From: Nitrosomonas sp. Nm132
GTDB taxonomy: Bacteria; Pseudomonadota; Gammaproteobacteria; Burkholderiales; Nitrosomonadaceae
DNA: 43,049 bases
Reading direction: 5' to 3'
NCBI RefSeq assembly: GCF_900100485.1
Contig: NZ_FNDH01000022.1
Coordinates: forward strand, 1 to 43,049
The position numbers were made by a program, and so were the translations under genes. The notes below the pieces were generated by a model that worked only from the letters and a program-made list of their open reading frames with translations, was not told the DNA's origin and ran no database searches. Positions 17,461 through 25,178 of the stretch are shown one piece after another. Position 1 is the stretch's first letter. The number at the start of each line of letters is the position of its first letter.

Positions 17461-17670
17461 TTATTCTCCCAGATAGATAGTGGCATTTAATCTATTCTGC
17501 AATTGCAGAATACTTTGTTCAATAGATCCGATAGCTTGCGAAAAATACGAGGATATTAAACCATCAGTTTGATTGCTCAATATCATCAAAATACAGATGC
17601 AAATCAGGCTGTAATGTAGCGTGTCAATGTATTTTCGGCAAGAAAGTGCAGTTGCTTTTCTTGTCCACAA
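17461..17670 (-). CDS. Possible small membrane protein upstream of exbB
   Basis: An open frame of up to 69 codons ends with TAA three bases before the exbB start, and the exbB ribosome binding site lies in its last codons. It would have a short hydrophobic stretch (LHYSLICICILMIL) followed by a Gln/Ile/Leu-rich amphipathic tail (SIEQSILQLQNRLNATI). Against it being real: the only long starts are non-ATG (TTG at 17670), no ribosome binding site precedes them, and the first ATG leaves only about 39 residues. I do not recognise the sequence. It may be chance. Confidence 0.25.
   Translation of the reverse strand: MWTRKATALSCRKYIDTLHYSLICICILMILSNQTDGLISSYFSQAIGSIEQSILQLQNRLNATIYLGE
17493..17512. 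repeat. 20-bp perfect palindrome
   Basis: The sequence TATTCTGCAATTGCAGAATA reads the same on both strands across all 20 bases, with no loop. It lies 36 bases upstream of the exbB GTG. Such perfect palindromes often bind dimeric repressors. It is not followed by a T-run, so it is not a typical terminator. It differs from the usual LexA box (CTGT-N8-ACAG). The bound protein, if any, is unknown. Confidence 0.45.
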
Positions 17671-17858
17671 TTTCTGTGGATAAGTTTGTGAATAAACTAT
17701 GGATATAATGAATAAGTAGCCTTATTAAAACATTATTTTCTAACCTGCCTAATTCTTGATCTTAATAAAAAATATTTAATAACAATATGTTATATTATGA
17801 CACTGTTTTCATGGAGGTTTTTAGTGTGCTAAAAAATGATCAGAAAAAATGTGGATTA
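17661..17858. promoter_or_regulatory. Cluster of DnaA-box-like 9-mers with an A/T-rich tract
   Basis: Two 9-mers match the DnaA-box consensus TTATNCACA exactly on the minus strand: TTATCCACA (17683-17675) and TTATTCACA (17695-17687), only three bases apart. One-mismatch boxes lie at 17661-17669 (TTGTCCACA, plus strand) and 17858-17850 (TAATCCACA, minus strand). Between them, 17761-17800 has 36 of 40 bases A or T, and GATC sites lie at 17758 and 17838. This resembles the architecture of a replication origin or DnaA-titration site. No dnaA, dnaN or gyrB gene is nearby in the window, so a chromosomal origin is not demonstrated. DnaA-dependent control of exbB or xseA is another possibility. Confidence 0.5.
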
Positions 17859-17864
17859 TTGTAG
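17826..17864 (+). CDS. Possible 12-codon leader peptide upstream of xseA
   Basis: A GTG at 17826 follows a strong ribosome binding site (GGAGG at 17813-17817) by eight bases and opens a 12-codon frame reading MLKNDQKKCGLL, ended by TAG at 17862-17864. The xseA ATG follows nine bases later in the same frame and has no clear ribosome binding site of its own. This could be a leader peptide enabling reinitiation at xseA, or the remnant of a longer XseA N-terminus interrupted by a stop. No similar peptide is known to me. Confidence 0.35.
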   Translation: MLKNDQKKCGLL

Positions 17865-17873
17865 AATCGTTGC

Positions 17874-19217
17874 ATGAATTTTTCCTTTCAACCTATTAGC
17901 TTTCAGTCAGTATTAAGCGTCACCGAATTAAACCGCTGTGCGAGGGAGATACTGGAACATACCTTGCCGCTACTATGGATATGTGGTGAAATTTCCAATC
18001 TTAAGCAATACCCTTCTGGTCACTGGTACTTTTCTCTTAAGGATACAAACGCCCAAGTACGCTGTGTCATGTTCCATCACAAAAATCAGTATCTGAGCTG
18101 GCAACCCAAAGATGGCATGCAAGTAGAGGTTCACGCTTTGGCAACACTTTATGAAGCGCGCGGTGAATTCCAGCTGACCGTTGAGAACATTCGTCGTGCC
18201 GGACTAGGACTACTCTATGAAGCATTTGAGCGTCTTAAGGCCAAACTGGAGCAAGCTGGATTATTTGATCCAGCTCGCAAAAAGGCACTTCCTAGCTTCC
18301 CCAGGCAAGTCGGTATCATTACCTCTCTCAATACTGCTGCACTACGTGATGTGTTAATCACCTTGCACCGCCGCATGCCTTCATTACCGGTGATTATTTA
18401 TCCTGCGCCCGTGCAAGGAGAGGGTGCCGCAGCCAAAATAGCTACTGCGATCCAGTTAGCCGTGAAACGAGCGGAATGTGATGTGTTGATACTTTGCCGT
18501 GGTGGCGGATCAATCGAAGACCTATGGGCATTCAACGAGGAAATGGTCGCGCAAGCCATCTATGCTTGCTCAATTCCTATCGTAACAGGTATTGGGCATG
18601 AAACCGACTTCACTATTGCCGATTTTGTCGCTGATATTCGCGCACCGACCCCTACAGGCGCCGCACAAATTGTCTCTCCCAATGCTCAAGAAATCTCCAA
18701 TCACCTGCGCCATTTAAGCCTTCGCATGCAGCATGGAATGCAACGTGGCATTGAACGGCGCATGCAAATGATCGATTTACATGCGCACCGCCTGCTACAT
18801 CCTGGCGAACGTGTCCTTAATCAACTGAAACACCTCCAACACTTGCGAGAAAGGCTTTCCAATGCCGGGCTAAGACGTACAGAAGCATGCCGCTGGCAGT
18901 TAAGTGAATTTAATCGACGTCTACACGCCAGCACGCCCCATATTCCTTTCCTGCTCAAACAGCAATATGACATGGCGCTCCGATTACGTCGCACTGCCGC
19001 GCAGCGTCTCGAAATTCTGAAAAATAATCTTCAGCATCAACAGGCACATCTTACGCATCTCAATCCGCAATCGGTGCTAGCGCGGGGCTATAGCATCACT
19101 TATACAGCTGATGGGCAAATCCTGCGCGACTCGGAACGGATTCACCCAGGCGATGATATTCGGGTTACTTTTGCTCAAGGCTGGGCCCAAGCCAAAGTGA
19201 CTGACACAGGAAAATAG
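17874..19217 (+). CDS. xseA: Exodeoxyribonuclease VII large subunit
   Basis: A 447-residue nuclease subunit that, with XseB, degrades single-stranded DNA in both directions. The N-terminal OB-fold domain includes VLSVTELNRCAREILEHTL and GEISNLKQYPSGHWYFSLKD. The catalytic region has LPSFPRQVGIITS, LCRGGGSIEDLWAFNEE and GIGHETDFTIADFVADIRAP followed by TPTGAA. A long helical region and the usual C-terminal segment (LNPQSVLARGYSIT) complete it. The ATG at 17874 gives the normal family start but lacks a clear ribosome binding site. An in-frame TAG ten bases upstream rules out a longer protein. It is divergent from exbB across about 416 bases. xseB is not in the window. Confidence 0.95.
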   Translation: MNFSFQPISFQSVLSVTELNRCAREILEHTLPLLWICGEISNLKQYPSGHWYFSLKDTNAQVRCVMFHHKNQYLSWQPKDGMQVEVHALATLYEARGEFQLTVENIRRAGLGLLYEAFERLKAKLEQAGLFDPARKKALPSFPRQVGIITSLNTAALRDVLITLHRRMPSLPVIIYPAPVQGEGAAAKIATAIQLAVKRAECDVLILCRGGGSIEDLWAFNEEMVAQAIYACSIPIVTGIGHETDFTIADFVADIRAPTPTGAAQIVSPNAQEISNHLRHLSLRMQHGMQRGIERRMQMIDLHAHRLLHPGERVLNQLKHLQHLRERLSNAGLRRTEACRWQLSEFNRRLHASTPHIPFLLKQQYDMALRLRRTAAQRLEILKNNLQHQQAHLTHLNPQSVLARGYSITYTADGQILRDSERIHPGDDIRVTFAQGWAQAKVTDTGK

Positions 19218-19326
19218 GTCTTTATAGACATTTTTGCAACAGTGATGCAGACTGTGGCAGTCTTGCTTTACCACAAAAATCACCTTACTCTCACTTATTC
19301 GCAATTTAAAAGGAATTTAATCGATA

Positions 19327-19701
19327 ATGCCCAGAATCTTTTTCACGCTCGGTGCAATCAATGCATTTTTATGCGTCCTCCTCGGGGCTGTGGGTGCCCA
19401 TGGTTTGAAACACCAACTAGCCACTGACATGCTCGCCACCTTCCAAACGGGCGTACAATATCACTTTTATCATGCACTGGGGCTGATCCTGATCGGATTG
19501 GTATTGCTCAATTTCCCGCACTCGCGGCTATTGAAGCTGTCAGGTTGGGTCATGTTTGCAGGAATAGTGTTATTTTCAGGCACACTCTACATTGTAAGCC
19601 TGACTGGAATACGTGGGCTCGGTATGATCGCGCCGCTGGGTGGTCTATCCTACATGAGCGCCTGGCTACTGTTCGCCTATGCGGCATGGACAGGGAAATA
19701 A
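19327..19701 (+). CDS. DUF423 family small membrane protein
   Basis: A 124-residue inner-membrane protein with about four hydrophobic segments. The family pattern is clear: LGAINAFLCVLLGAVGAHGLK near the N-terminus (split around residues 7-27), TFQTGVQYHFYHALGLILIG, SGWVMFAGIVLFSGTLYI, and IAPLGGLSYMSAWLLF at the C-terminus. DUF423 (YgdD-like) proteins have no established function. A ribosome binding site-like AAAAGGAATTT precedes the ATG. It follows xseA by 109 bases and precedes the rRNA methyltransferase gene by 32 bases, so it may be co-transcribed with the latter. Confidence 0.93.
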   Translation: MPRIFFTLGAINAFLCVLLGAVGAHGLKHQLATDMLATFQTGVQYHFYHALGLILIGLVLLNFPHSRLLKLSGWVMFAGIVLFSGTLYIVSLTGIRGLGMIAPLGGLSYMSAWLLFAYAAWTGK

Positions 19702-19733
19702 GAAAGCACGATACAATCTAATCGGTTTATTAC

Positions 19734-20927
19734 ATGAAGTCTCAGCATTTCTTTGCGCCTTGCCCACGAGGACTTGAATCTGTTCTCGCCACTGAGCTAG
19801 CACAACTCAACGCAACAGCCATTCAAACATCGCAAGGCGGGGTTGCGTTCCAAGGGGATTGGCGCATCTGTTATCGCGCCAATCTGGAAAGCCGTATCGC
19901 AAGCCGTATCCTATGGCAAGTTGCCAGTCAACACTACCATAATGAAACTGATATTTATAACATCACCCATGGGCTCCCGTGGCATAAATGGTTTGGACCG
20001 GAATTGTCTATTCGGGTCAATTTGGCTGCGATAAAATGCCCGCTGCGTAGCCTGGATTTCGCCACGCTCAGAATCAAGGATGCCATTTGTGACAAATTCC
20101 GTCACGCTTGCGGTCAACGCCCGAATGTTGATACCGTCAACCCCGCAATCCGTATTCATGGTTTTCTTGATGCGCAAACATTTACCCTCTATCTGGATAC
20201 CTCGGGTGATGCGCTGTTTAAACGCGGTTTAAGAAAGAACGCCGGGGAAGCACCCTTACGTGAAAATCTGGCGGCAGGCATTTTACATCTTGCTGGCTGG
20301 CAACCCGGCATTCCACTGCTTGACCCGATGTGTGGCAGTGGTACATTTTTAATGGAAGCAGCCCAAATGGCCTGTCGTATCGCACCAGGATCGGGCCGGC
20401 ATTTTGCATTTGAAAATTTCAAACTATTGGACGCTGCATTATGGGAGCACCTCAAGCAAGCAGCTCAGGCTCAACAATCACCGCTCATGCCCCAACCCAT
20501 TTTCGGTAGCGATTTATACGGCTATGCCCTCGCCCACGCCCGCAACAATCTGGCTGCTGCAGGATTGATCGATGTCGTTAGTCTGAAGCAAGCCAATGTA
20601 TTGGAAATCACTGCCCCAACTGCAAGCGGCATCATCGTGACTAACCCGCCTTATGGCGTACGTATTGGTGAGCAAAAAACGCTTGCACAACTTTATCCTA
20701 AACTAGGCGATGTGCTAAAAAAGAAATTTAGTGACTGGAATGCTTATATTTTTACAGCCGACCCAATGCTGCCCAAATCCATACGACTCACTGTATCACG
20801 TCGTATTCCCTTATTTAATGGTGCATTGGAATGCCGCTTGCTCGAATATAAAATGGTTGCAGGCAGCATGCGGAAGGACCTGAAAAAAGCAGATGATGCC
20901 ATACAATCAGGTACGGTTATATCTTAG
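19734..20927 (+). CDS. rlmL: THUMP-domain rRNA methyltransferase, RlmL type
   Basis: A 397-residue protein matching the N-terminal half of E. coli RlmKL, which makes m2G2445 in 23S rRNA. A ferredoxin-like/THUMP region fills the first 160 residues (FFAPCPRGLESVLATEL at the start). The methyltransferase domain has APLRENLAAGILHLAGW, the SAM site LLDPMCGSGTFLMEAAQMA, an acidic strand GSDLYGYALAHARNN and the catalytic motif IVTNPPYGVRIGE. The RlmK half (m7G2069) is absent, as is usual outside gammaproteobacteria. The exact target base is inferred from the family. The ATG follows the DUF423 stop by 32 bases. Confidence 0.88.
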   Translation: MKSQHFFAPCPRGLESVLATELAQLNATAIQTSQGGVAFQGDWRICYRANLESRIASRILWQVASQHYHNETDIYNITHGLPWHKWFGPELSIRVNLAAIKCPLRSLDFATLRIKDAICDKFRHACGQRPNVDTVNPAIRIHGFLDAQTFTLYLDTSGDALFKRGLRKNAGEAPLRENLAAGILHLAGWQPGIPLLDPMCGSGTFLMEAAQMACRIAPGSGRHFAFENFKLLDAALWEHLKQAAQAQQSPLMPQPIFGSDLYGYALAHARNNLAAAGLIDVVSLKQANVLEITAPTASGIIVTNPPYGVRIGEQKTLAQLYPKLGDVLKKKFSDWNAYIFTADPMLPKSIRLTVSRRIPLFNGALECRLLEYKMVAGSMRKDLKKADDAIQSGTVIS

Positions 20928-21001
20928 AAAAGTAATTTCCTACCCCTGCTTGTTAACTGTACTTACCTAATTTGTTGAGAACATAAGTAAAAGAGAGAAA
21001 T

Positions 21002-21478
21002 ATGCGAGCGATCTTTTTGTTGATTTTTCTTGGCTGCGCCGGTTTGATTGGCTATGCATTATATCTGCAGGGGGTAGAAGGACTATTGCCATGCCCACTG
21101 TGCGTAGCGCAGCGAATCGCTTATTGGTTTCTGGGATTGACTGCACTATTTGCTTTCCTGCACAATCCCCAAAAAACCGGGCGTAGCGTATACAGCAGCC
21201 TGATGCTCATTTTTGCATTGCTTGGTGCCACTGTCGCTGGACGGCATGCTTGGCTGATACGTTATCCCGAATCCTTTGAATGTGGTATCAGCCCTGAAGA
21301 GGCTTTTCTGAATGCATTACCTATCGCCGAGTGGTGGCCCGGTATGTTCGAAGCCAATGGCGACTGTGCAGATGTCAGCTGGCAGTTTCTATCGCTCACC
21401 ATTCCAGATTGGTCGCTGATTTCTTTTTTACTGCTGGCTGGAACCGCCGTTTTTCTGTTGATAGCCAAAAGAAGTTAA
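21002..21478 (+). CDS. dsbB: Disulfide bond formation protein DsbB
   Basis: A 158-residue inner-membrane protein with four predicted membrane segments that reoxidises DsbA and passes electrons to quinone. The first periplasmic loop has the redox pair Cys31 and Cys34 (LLPCPLCVAQRIAYW). The second loop has Cys93 (FECGISPEEAF) and Cys122 (NGDCADVSWQF). All four essential cysteines are therefore present. Length is typical for beta-proteobacterial DsbB. The ribosome binding site region is AAGAGAGAAAT. The gene is convergent with xerD across 105 bases, in which I see only a weak inverted repeat (GTGTAAT/ATTACAC). Confidence 0.95.
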   Translation: MRAIFLLIFLGCAGLIGYALYLQGVEGLLPCPLCVAQRIAYWFLGLTALFAFLHNPQKTGRSVYSSLMLIFALLGATVAGRHAWLIRYPESFECGISPEEAFLNALPIAEWWPGMFEANGDCADVSWQFLSLTIPDWSLISFLLLAGTAVFLLIAKRS

Positions 21479-21583
21479 TTCGAGAGCCGCGGGGTGTAAT
21501 CGCTACAAAACAGTGACTTTGCATGATATTACACAAGTTGCTGATACAATACGTTATCGCTGGTTGCGCGCCCTCTAAACTGA

Positions 21584-22501
21584 CTAGCCTCGAGGATGAT
21601 GTTTAGCGTGCAGTTGCTTTAGCCTTTCCCGTGCGACGTGGGTATAAATCTGCGTAGTAGAAATATCCGCATGCCCCAGCAAGAGCTGCACGACTCGCAG
21701 ATCGGCACCGTGATTGAGAAGATGGGTTGCAAAGGCATGGCGCAAGGTATGGGGTGATAACGATCTGATGATACCGGCCTGTTGTGCATGGCGTTTGATG
21801 AGATACCAGAACGTCTGGCGTGTCATGGAATCGCTGCGGGCGGTCACGAATAATTTATCTGTCGCTTTGTTACCCAGTAGAGCAGGACGAGCCTTCTTGA
21901 CATAATCATTGATCCAATAAAGCGCTTCTTCTCCGAGAGGGACCAGGCGTTCTTTACTTCCTTTACCCATCACACGCACTACGCCCATATCCGAGCTGAT
22001 TTGAGTTACCTTGAGGCTGACGAGCTCTGATACTCGCAGTCCCGTTGCATAAAGCATCTCCAGCATTGCGCGGTCTCGCAAGCCCAATGGTTGGACAATA
22101 TCTGGCGCACTGAGCAATGCCTCGACTTCTGTTTCAGTTAAGCTCTCGGGCAGATAACGTGGCAGTTTGGGGCTATCGATATTGAGGCTGGGATCAAGCC
22201 GGATCTTCCCCTGGCGCAACAAGAAACGATAAAATCGTTTCATACTTGATAATTCGCGACTCGTCGTACTGGCCTTGGCCAAGGAAGAAACCCTGTTGGC
22301 AAGGAATGCCAACAAATCAGCATGGGTTGCTTCTATTAGCGATCTTGCACCTTGGCTTTGCTTAGCTAACCATTCACCCAGTTGCCACAAGTCATTGCGA
22401 TAACTTGCCAGCGTGTTACGAGATAATCCGTCTTCGAGCCACAGCGTATCGGTGAACTCATCCAATAATTTCGCATTGATGTCGGATGGATTCATGTACA
22501 T
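21584..22501 (-). CDS. xerD: Tyrosine recombinase XerD
   Basis: A 305-residue site-specific recombinase that acts with XerC at dif to resolve chromosome dimers. The N-terminal SAM-like domain (LDEFTDTLWLEDGLSRNTL) is followed by the catalytic domain with Arg156 (ATGLRVSELVSLK), Lys180 (GKGSKERLVPLG), His251 and Arg254 (LSPHTLRHAFATHLLNHG), His277 (LLGHADISTTQIYTHV) and nucleophile Tyr286. Assignment to XerD rather than XerC rests on overall similarity to XerD and is slightly uncertain. The first ATG overlaps ogt by 10 bases; a second ATG two codons in makes an ATGA overlap and may be the true start. Confidence 0.93.
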   Translation of the reverse strand: MYMNPSDINAKLLDEFTDTLWLEDGLSRNTLASYRNDLWQLGEWLAKQSQGARSLIEATHADLLAFLANRVSSLAKASTTSRELSSMKRFYRFLLRQGKIRLDPSLNIDSPKLPRYLPESLTETEVEALLSAPDIVQPLGLRDRAMLEMLYATGLRVSELVSLKVTQISSDMGVVRVMGKGSKERLVPLGEEALYWINDYVKKARPALLGNKATDKLFVTARSDSMTRQTFWYLIKRHAQQAGIIRSLSPHTLRHAFATHLLNHGADLRVVQLLLGHADISTTQIYTHVARERLKQLHAKHHPRG

Positions 22502-23010
22502 TCATGCTTGAGCAGCCAGCGTTTGATATTGAGCGGCATGCCATCACTCGCATGCATGAACCCCCCTAGGCCACCGTTCTTGGCGATGACACGATGACAA
22601 GGAACGATAATGGGAAGTCGGTTGGCACCGCACGCCTGACCCACTGCGCGTGGTGCTGAATGGAGTTGGTGAGCAATATCCGCATAGCTGCGCGTCGATC
22701 CGCTAGGAATTTGCTGAATAGCTTGCCATACCCGCTGTTGATGCGATGTACCACCGATATGAAGCGATAGATCAAAAACAAACGCAGGGTCATCCAGATA
22801 GGCTAGCAATTGCCGGCAAACCTCTTCTGCGAGTAGGTTGGTCGGCGCAAGTGGAGGAATATCCAACGGCAGATAATCGATATCGGTTAGCCAATCTTCT
22901 TCCGTACGTATACCCAATACAGCAAAAGGAGTGACCAATCTTGCCTGGTAATCCTTGGTTAACCTAGATTCCGAGCTTACCTTTGACTTACTACTCATTC
23001 GTTCCTCCAC
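22492..23010 (-). CDS. ogt: Methylated-DNA-protein cysteine methyltransferase
   Basis: A 172-residue suicide repair protein that removes alkyl groups from O6 of guanine. The active-site motif is PCHRV with acceptor Cys138, preceded by RAVGQACGANRLPIIV and QQIPSGSTRSYADIA, and followed by GGLGGFMHASDG. The N-terminal region (about 80 residues) is the poorly conserved ribonuclease-like domain. The start could be ATG 23010 or the next Met four codons in (MEERMSSKS). Its end overlaps the start of xerD, so the two are probably translated together. Confidence 0.93.
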   Translation of the reverse strand: MEERMSSKSKVSSESRLTKDYQARLVTPFAVLGIRTEEDWLTDIDYLPLDIPPLAPTNLLAEEVCRQLLAYLDDPAFVFDLSLHIGGTSHQQRVWQAIQQIPSGSTRSYADIAHQLHSAPRAVGQACGANRLPIIVPCHRVIAKNGGLGGFMHASDGMPLNIKRWLLKHECT

Positions 23011-23098
23011 TTCAACTCACACGCCCAAACCTCTGATAGCCAGTGGAGGACTAACAACAGAATCATGTCCTCCGACCATCCGCTCTGTATCTCTTTCG

Positions 23099-25021
23099 TT
23101 ATTTTCCATTCAGTATGTTCTGCAAGAGCAAATCATTCAGTCTTTTGACAAAAGCTGCTGGATCCTCGAGTTGCCCACCCTCAGCAAGCAATGCCTGATC
23201 AAAGAGAATATTGCTCCAATCTGAAAATTTTGCTTCTTCGTATTTTAGGCGCTGTACCATCGGATGGTATGGATTGATTTCTAAAATGGGTTTGGTATTG
23301 GGCACCTTCTGCCCCGCAGATTTAAGCAACCGTTCCAGATTACCGCTCATGTCATAAGTATCCACCACTAAACATGCAGGAGATTCGGTCAAACGGAAGG
23401 TAATCCGTACATCCTTGATGCGTTCACCCAACACCTCTTTCATTTTCGTGATGAGCTCCTTGTACTCATCTACTTCTTTATCTTGTTCTTTTTTTTCTGC
23501 TTCGTCTTCTAGTTTGCCGAGATCGAGGCTACCTTTTGCAACCGATTGAAGTGCCTTACCTGCAAATTCTGACAAATTGGTTACTAGCCATTCATCCACA
23601 CGTTCAGACAGCAGCAGGACCTCAATCCCTTTTTTGCGGAATATCTCCAGATGGGGACTGCTTCTCGCTGCTTTCAGGCTATCGGCAGTTACGTAATAAA
23701 TTTTTTCCTGCCCTTCTTTCATACGAGCGATATAATCATCAAAGGATACTGTTTGCTCGTCAGTTTCACTATGCGTCGAAACGAAATGAAGCAGCTTGGC
23801 GATACGCTCACGATTGGTATAATCTTCGCCAACCCCCTCCTTCAATACCTGTCCGAATTCCTTCCAGAATGTCTTGAATTTCTCACGATCTTCTTCTTTA
23901 TCGCTGCTGGCCAGATCTTCGATCAACCCTAGGATTTTTTTCACTGATCCCGCCCGGATATTGTCAATATCCTTTGATTCCTGCAGGATTTCACGCGAAA
24001 CATTCAGCGGCAAATCATTCGAATCGATGACCCCACGAACAAAACGCAGATAATTGGGGAGTAATTTTTCCGCATCATCCATGATGAAAACGCGCTTAAC
24101 ATACAATTTGATGCCATGACGGCGTTCGCGATCATATAAATCAAATGGCGCACGCGAGGGAATGTAAAGTAACTGCGTGTATTCCTGCTTTCCTTCTACC
24201 TTTGAATGAACATAGGCCAGCGGTGGCTCAAAATCGTGGGCTACATGTTTGTAAAATTCTTCATACTGTTCTTGCGTAATTTCACTTTTAGAACGCGCCC
24301 ATAGCGCACTTGCCTGATTGATGGTTTCATCTTCATCGGTAATCTTATATTCATTGCTTTCTTGCGACCATTCCTCCTTTTTCATCACAATCGGTAAAGT
24401 GATATGGTCAGAATATCGGCGAATGATCGATTTCAATCGAGAACCGCTCGACAACTCATCTTCATTTTCTCGTAAATGCAGAATAATTTGAGTACCACGA
24501 TCTTTCTTCTCTACTGTTTCCAGCGTGTAATCTCCCTCACCAGTCGATTCCCAGCAAACTCCATGCTCAGATGTCAAGCCAGCACGCCGTGTAATCAGTG
24601 TCACTTTATCTGCTACGATGAACGCAGAATAGAAACCCACTCCAAACTGCCCGATCAAATGTGCATCTTTGGCTTGATCGCCAGTTAATGCATTAAAAAA
24701 TTCACGGGTTCCTGATTTGGCAATCGTACCAATGTTATCGATGACTTCCTGCCTAGACATGCCAATACCATTATCAGAAATAGTAATCGTGCGCGCCTCC
24801 TTGTCATAGCTAATACGAATTTTCAATTCTGTATCGTTTTCATACAAAGCAGCATCTGTTAGCCCTTCGAAGCGTAGCTTGTCAGCGGCATCTGAGGCAT
24901 TAGAAATCAACTCACGTAAAAATATTTCCTTATTGCTGTATAAGGAATGGATCATTAGTTTTAGAAGCTGTTTAGCTTCAGCCTGAAAACTCATATGTTC
25001 TTTGTTTATTGCAGCCTGCAT
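23099..25021 (-). CDS. htpG: Molecular chaperone HtpG (Hsp90)
   Basis: A 640-residue cytoplasmic Hsp90. The N-terminal GHKL ATPase domain shows LFLREL-like [33 protein letters not shown] and [16 protein letters not shown]. The middle domain has [16 protein letters not shown] with the catalytic Arg, and the C-terminal dimerisation domain is full length. A strong ribosome binding site (AAGGAG) precedes the ATG at 25021. A near-consensus sigma-32 promoter lies just upstream (25050-25077), so heat-shock induction is expected. The next gene upstream, on the opposite strand, begins at 25179. Confidence 0.97.
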   Translation of the reverse strand: MQAAINKEHMSFQAEAKQLLKLMIHSLYSNKEIFLRELISNASDAADKLRFEGLTDAALYENDTELKIRISYDKEARTITISDNGIGMSRQEVIDNIGTIAKSGTREFFNALTGDQAKDAHLIGQFGVGFYSAFIVADKVTLITRRAGLTSEHGVCWESTGEGDYTLETVEKKDRGTQIILHLRENEDELSSGSRLKSIIRRYSDHITLPIVMKKEEWSQESNEYKITDEDETINQASALWARSKSEITQEQYEEFYKHVAHDFEPPLAYVHSKVEGKQEYTQLLYIPSRAPFDLYDRERRHGIKLYVKRVFIMDDAEKLLPNYLRFVRGVIDSNDLPLNVSREILQESKDIDNIRAGSVKKILGLIEDLASSDKEEDREKFKTFWKEFGQVLKEGVGEDYTNRERIAKLLHFVSTHSETDEQTVSFDDYIARMKEGQEKIYYVTADSLKAARSSPHLEIFRKKGIEVLLLSERVDEWLVTNLSEFAGKALQSVAKGSLDLGKLEDEAEKKEQDKEVDEYKELITKMKEVLGERIKDVRITFRLTESPACLVVDTYDMSGNLERLLKSAGQKVPNTKPILEINPYHPMVQRLKYEEAKFSDWSNILFDQALLAEGGQLEDPAAFVKRLNDLLLQNILNGK

Positions 25022-25049
25022 AGTTTTCTCCTTAAAAAATGCGGTAACA

Positions 25050-25077
25050 TTGTGGGGATGAATTAATAAATTTCAAG
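25050..25077 (-). promoter_or_regulatory. Sigma-32 heat-shock promoter of htpG
   Basis: On the minus strand, CTTGAAA (25077-25071) and CCCCACAA (25057-25050) are separated by 13 bases. This closely matches the sigma-32 (RpoH) consensus CTTGAAA, 13-15 bases, CCCCATNT. It ends 28 bases before the htpG ATG, leaving room for a short leader with the AAGGAG ribosome binding site. Confidence 0.85.
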
Positions 25078-25178
25078 TCACTCAGATAAAAGTGCATAGT
25101 CATTAATAATTCCTTAAATTTTTTTCCATGATCTATATAAACCACTTATAGATAAAAACTATCGTAATAACTTAAGTT

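Noticed and set aside
17591..17627. TTGACA upstream of exbB as a -35 element
   Set aside because: No acceptable -10 hexamer lies 16-18 bases downstream on the minus strand.
21495..21534. Inverted repeat GTGTAAT/ATTACAC between dsbB and xerD as a terminator
   Set aside because: Seven-base arms with a 26-base loop and no T-run are too weak to support a call.
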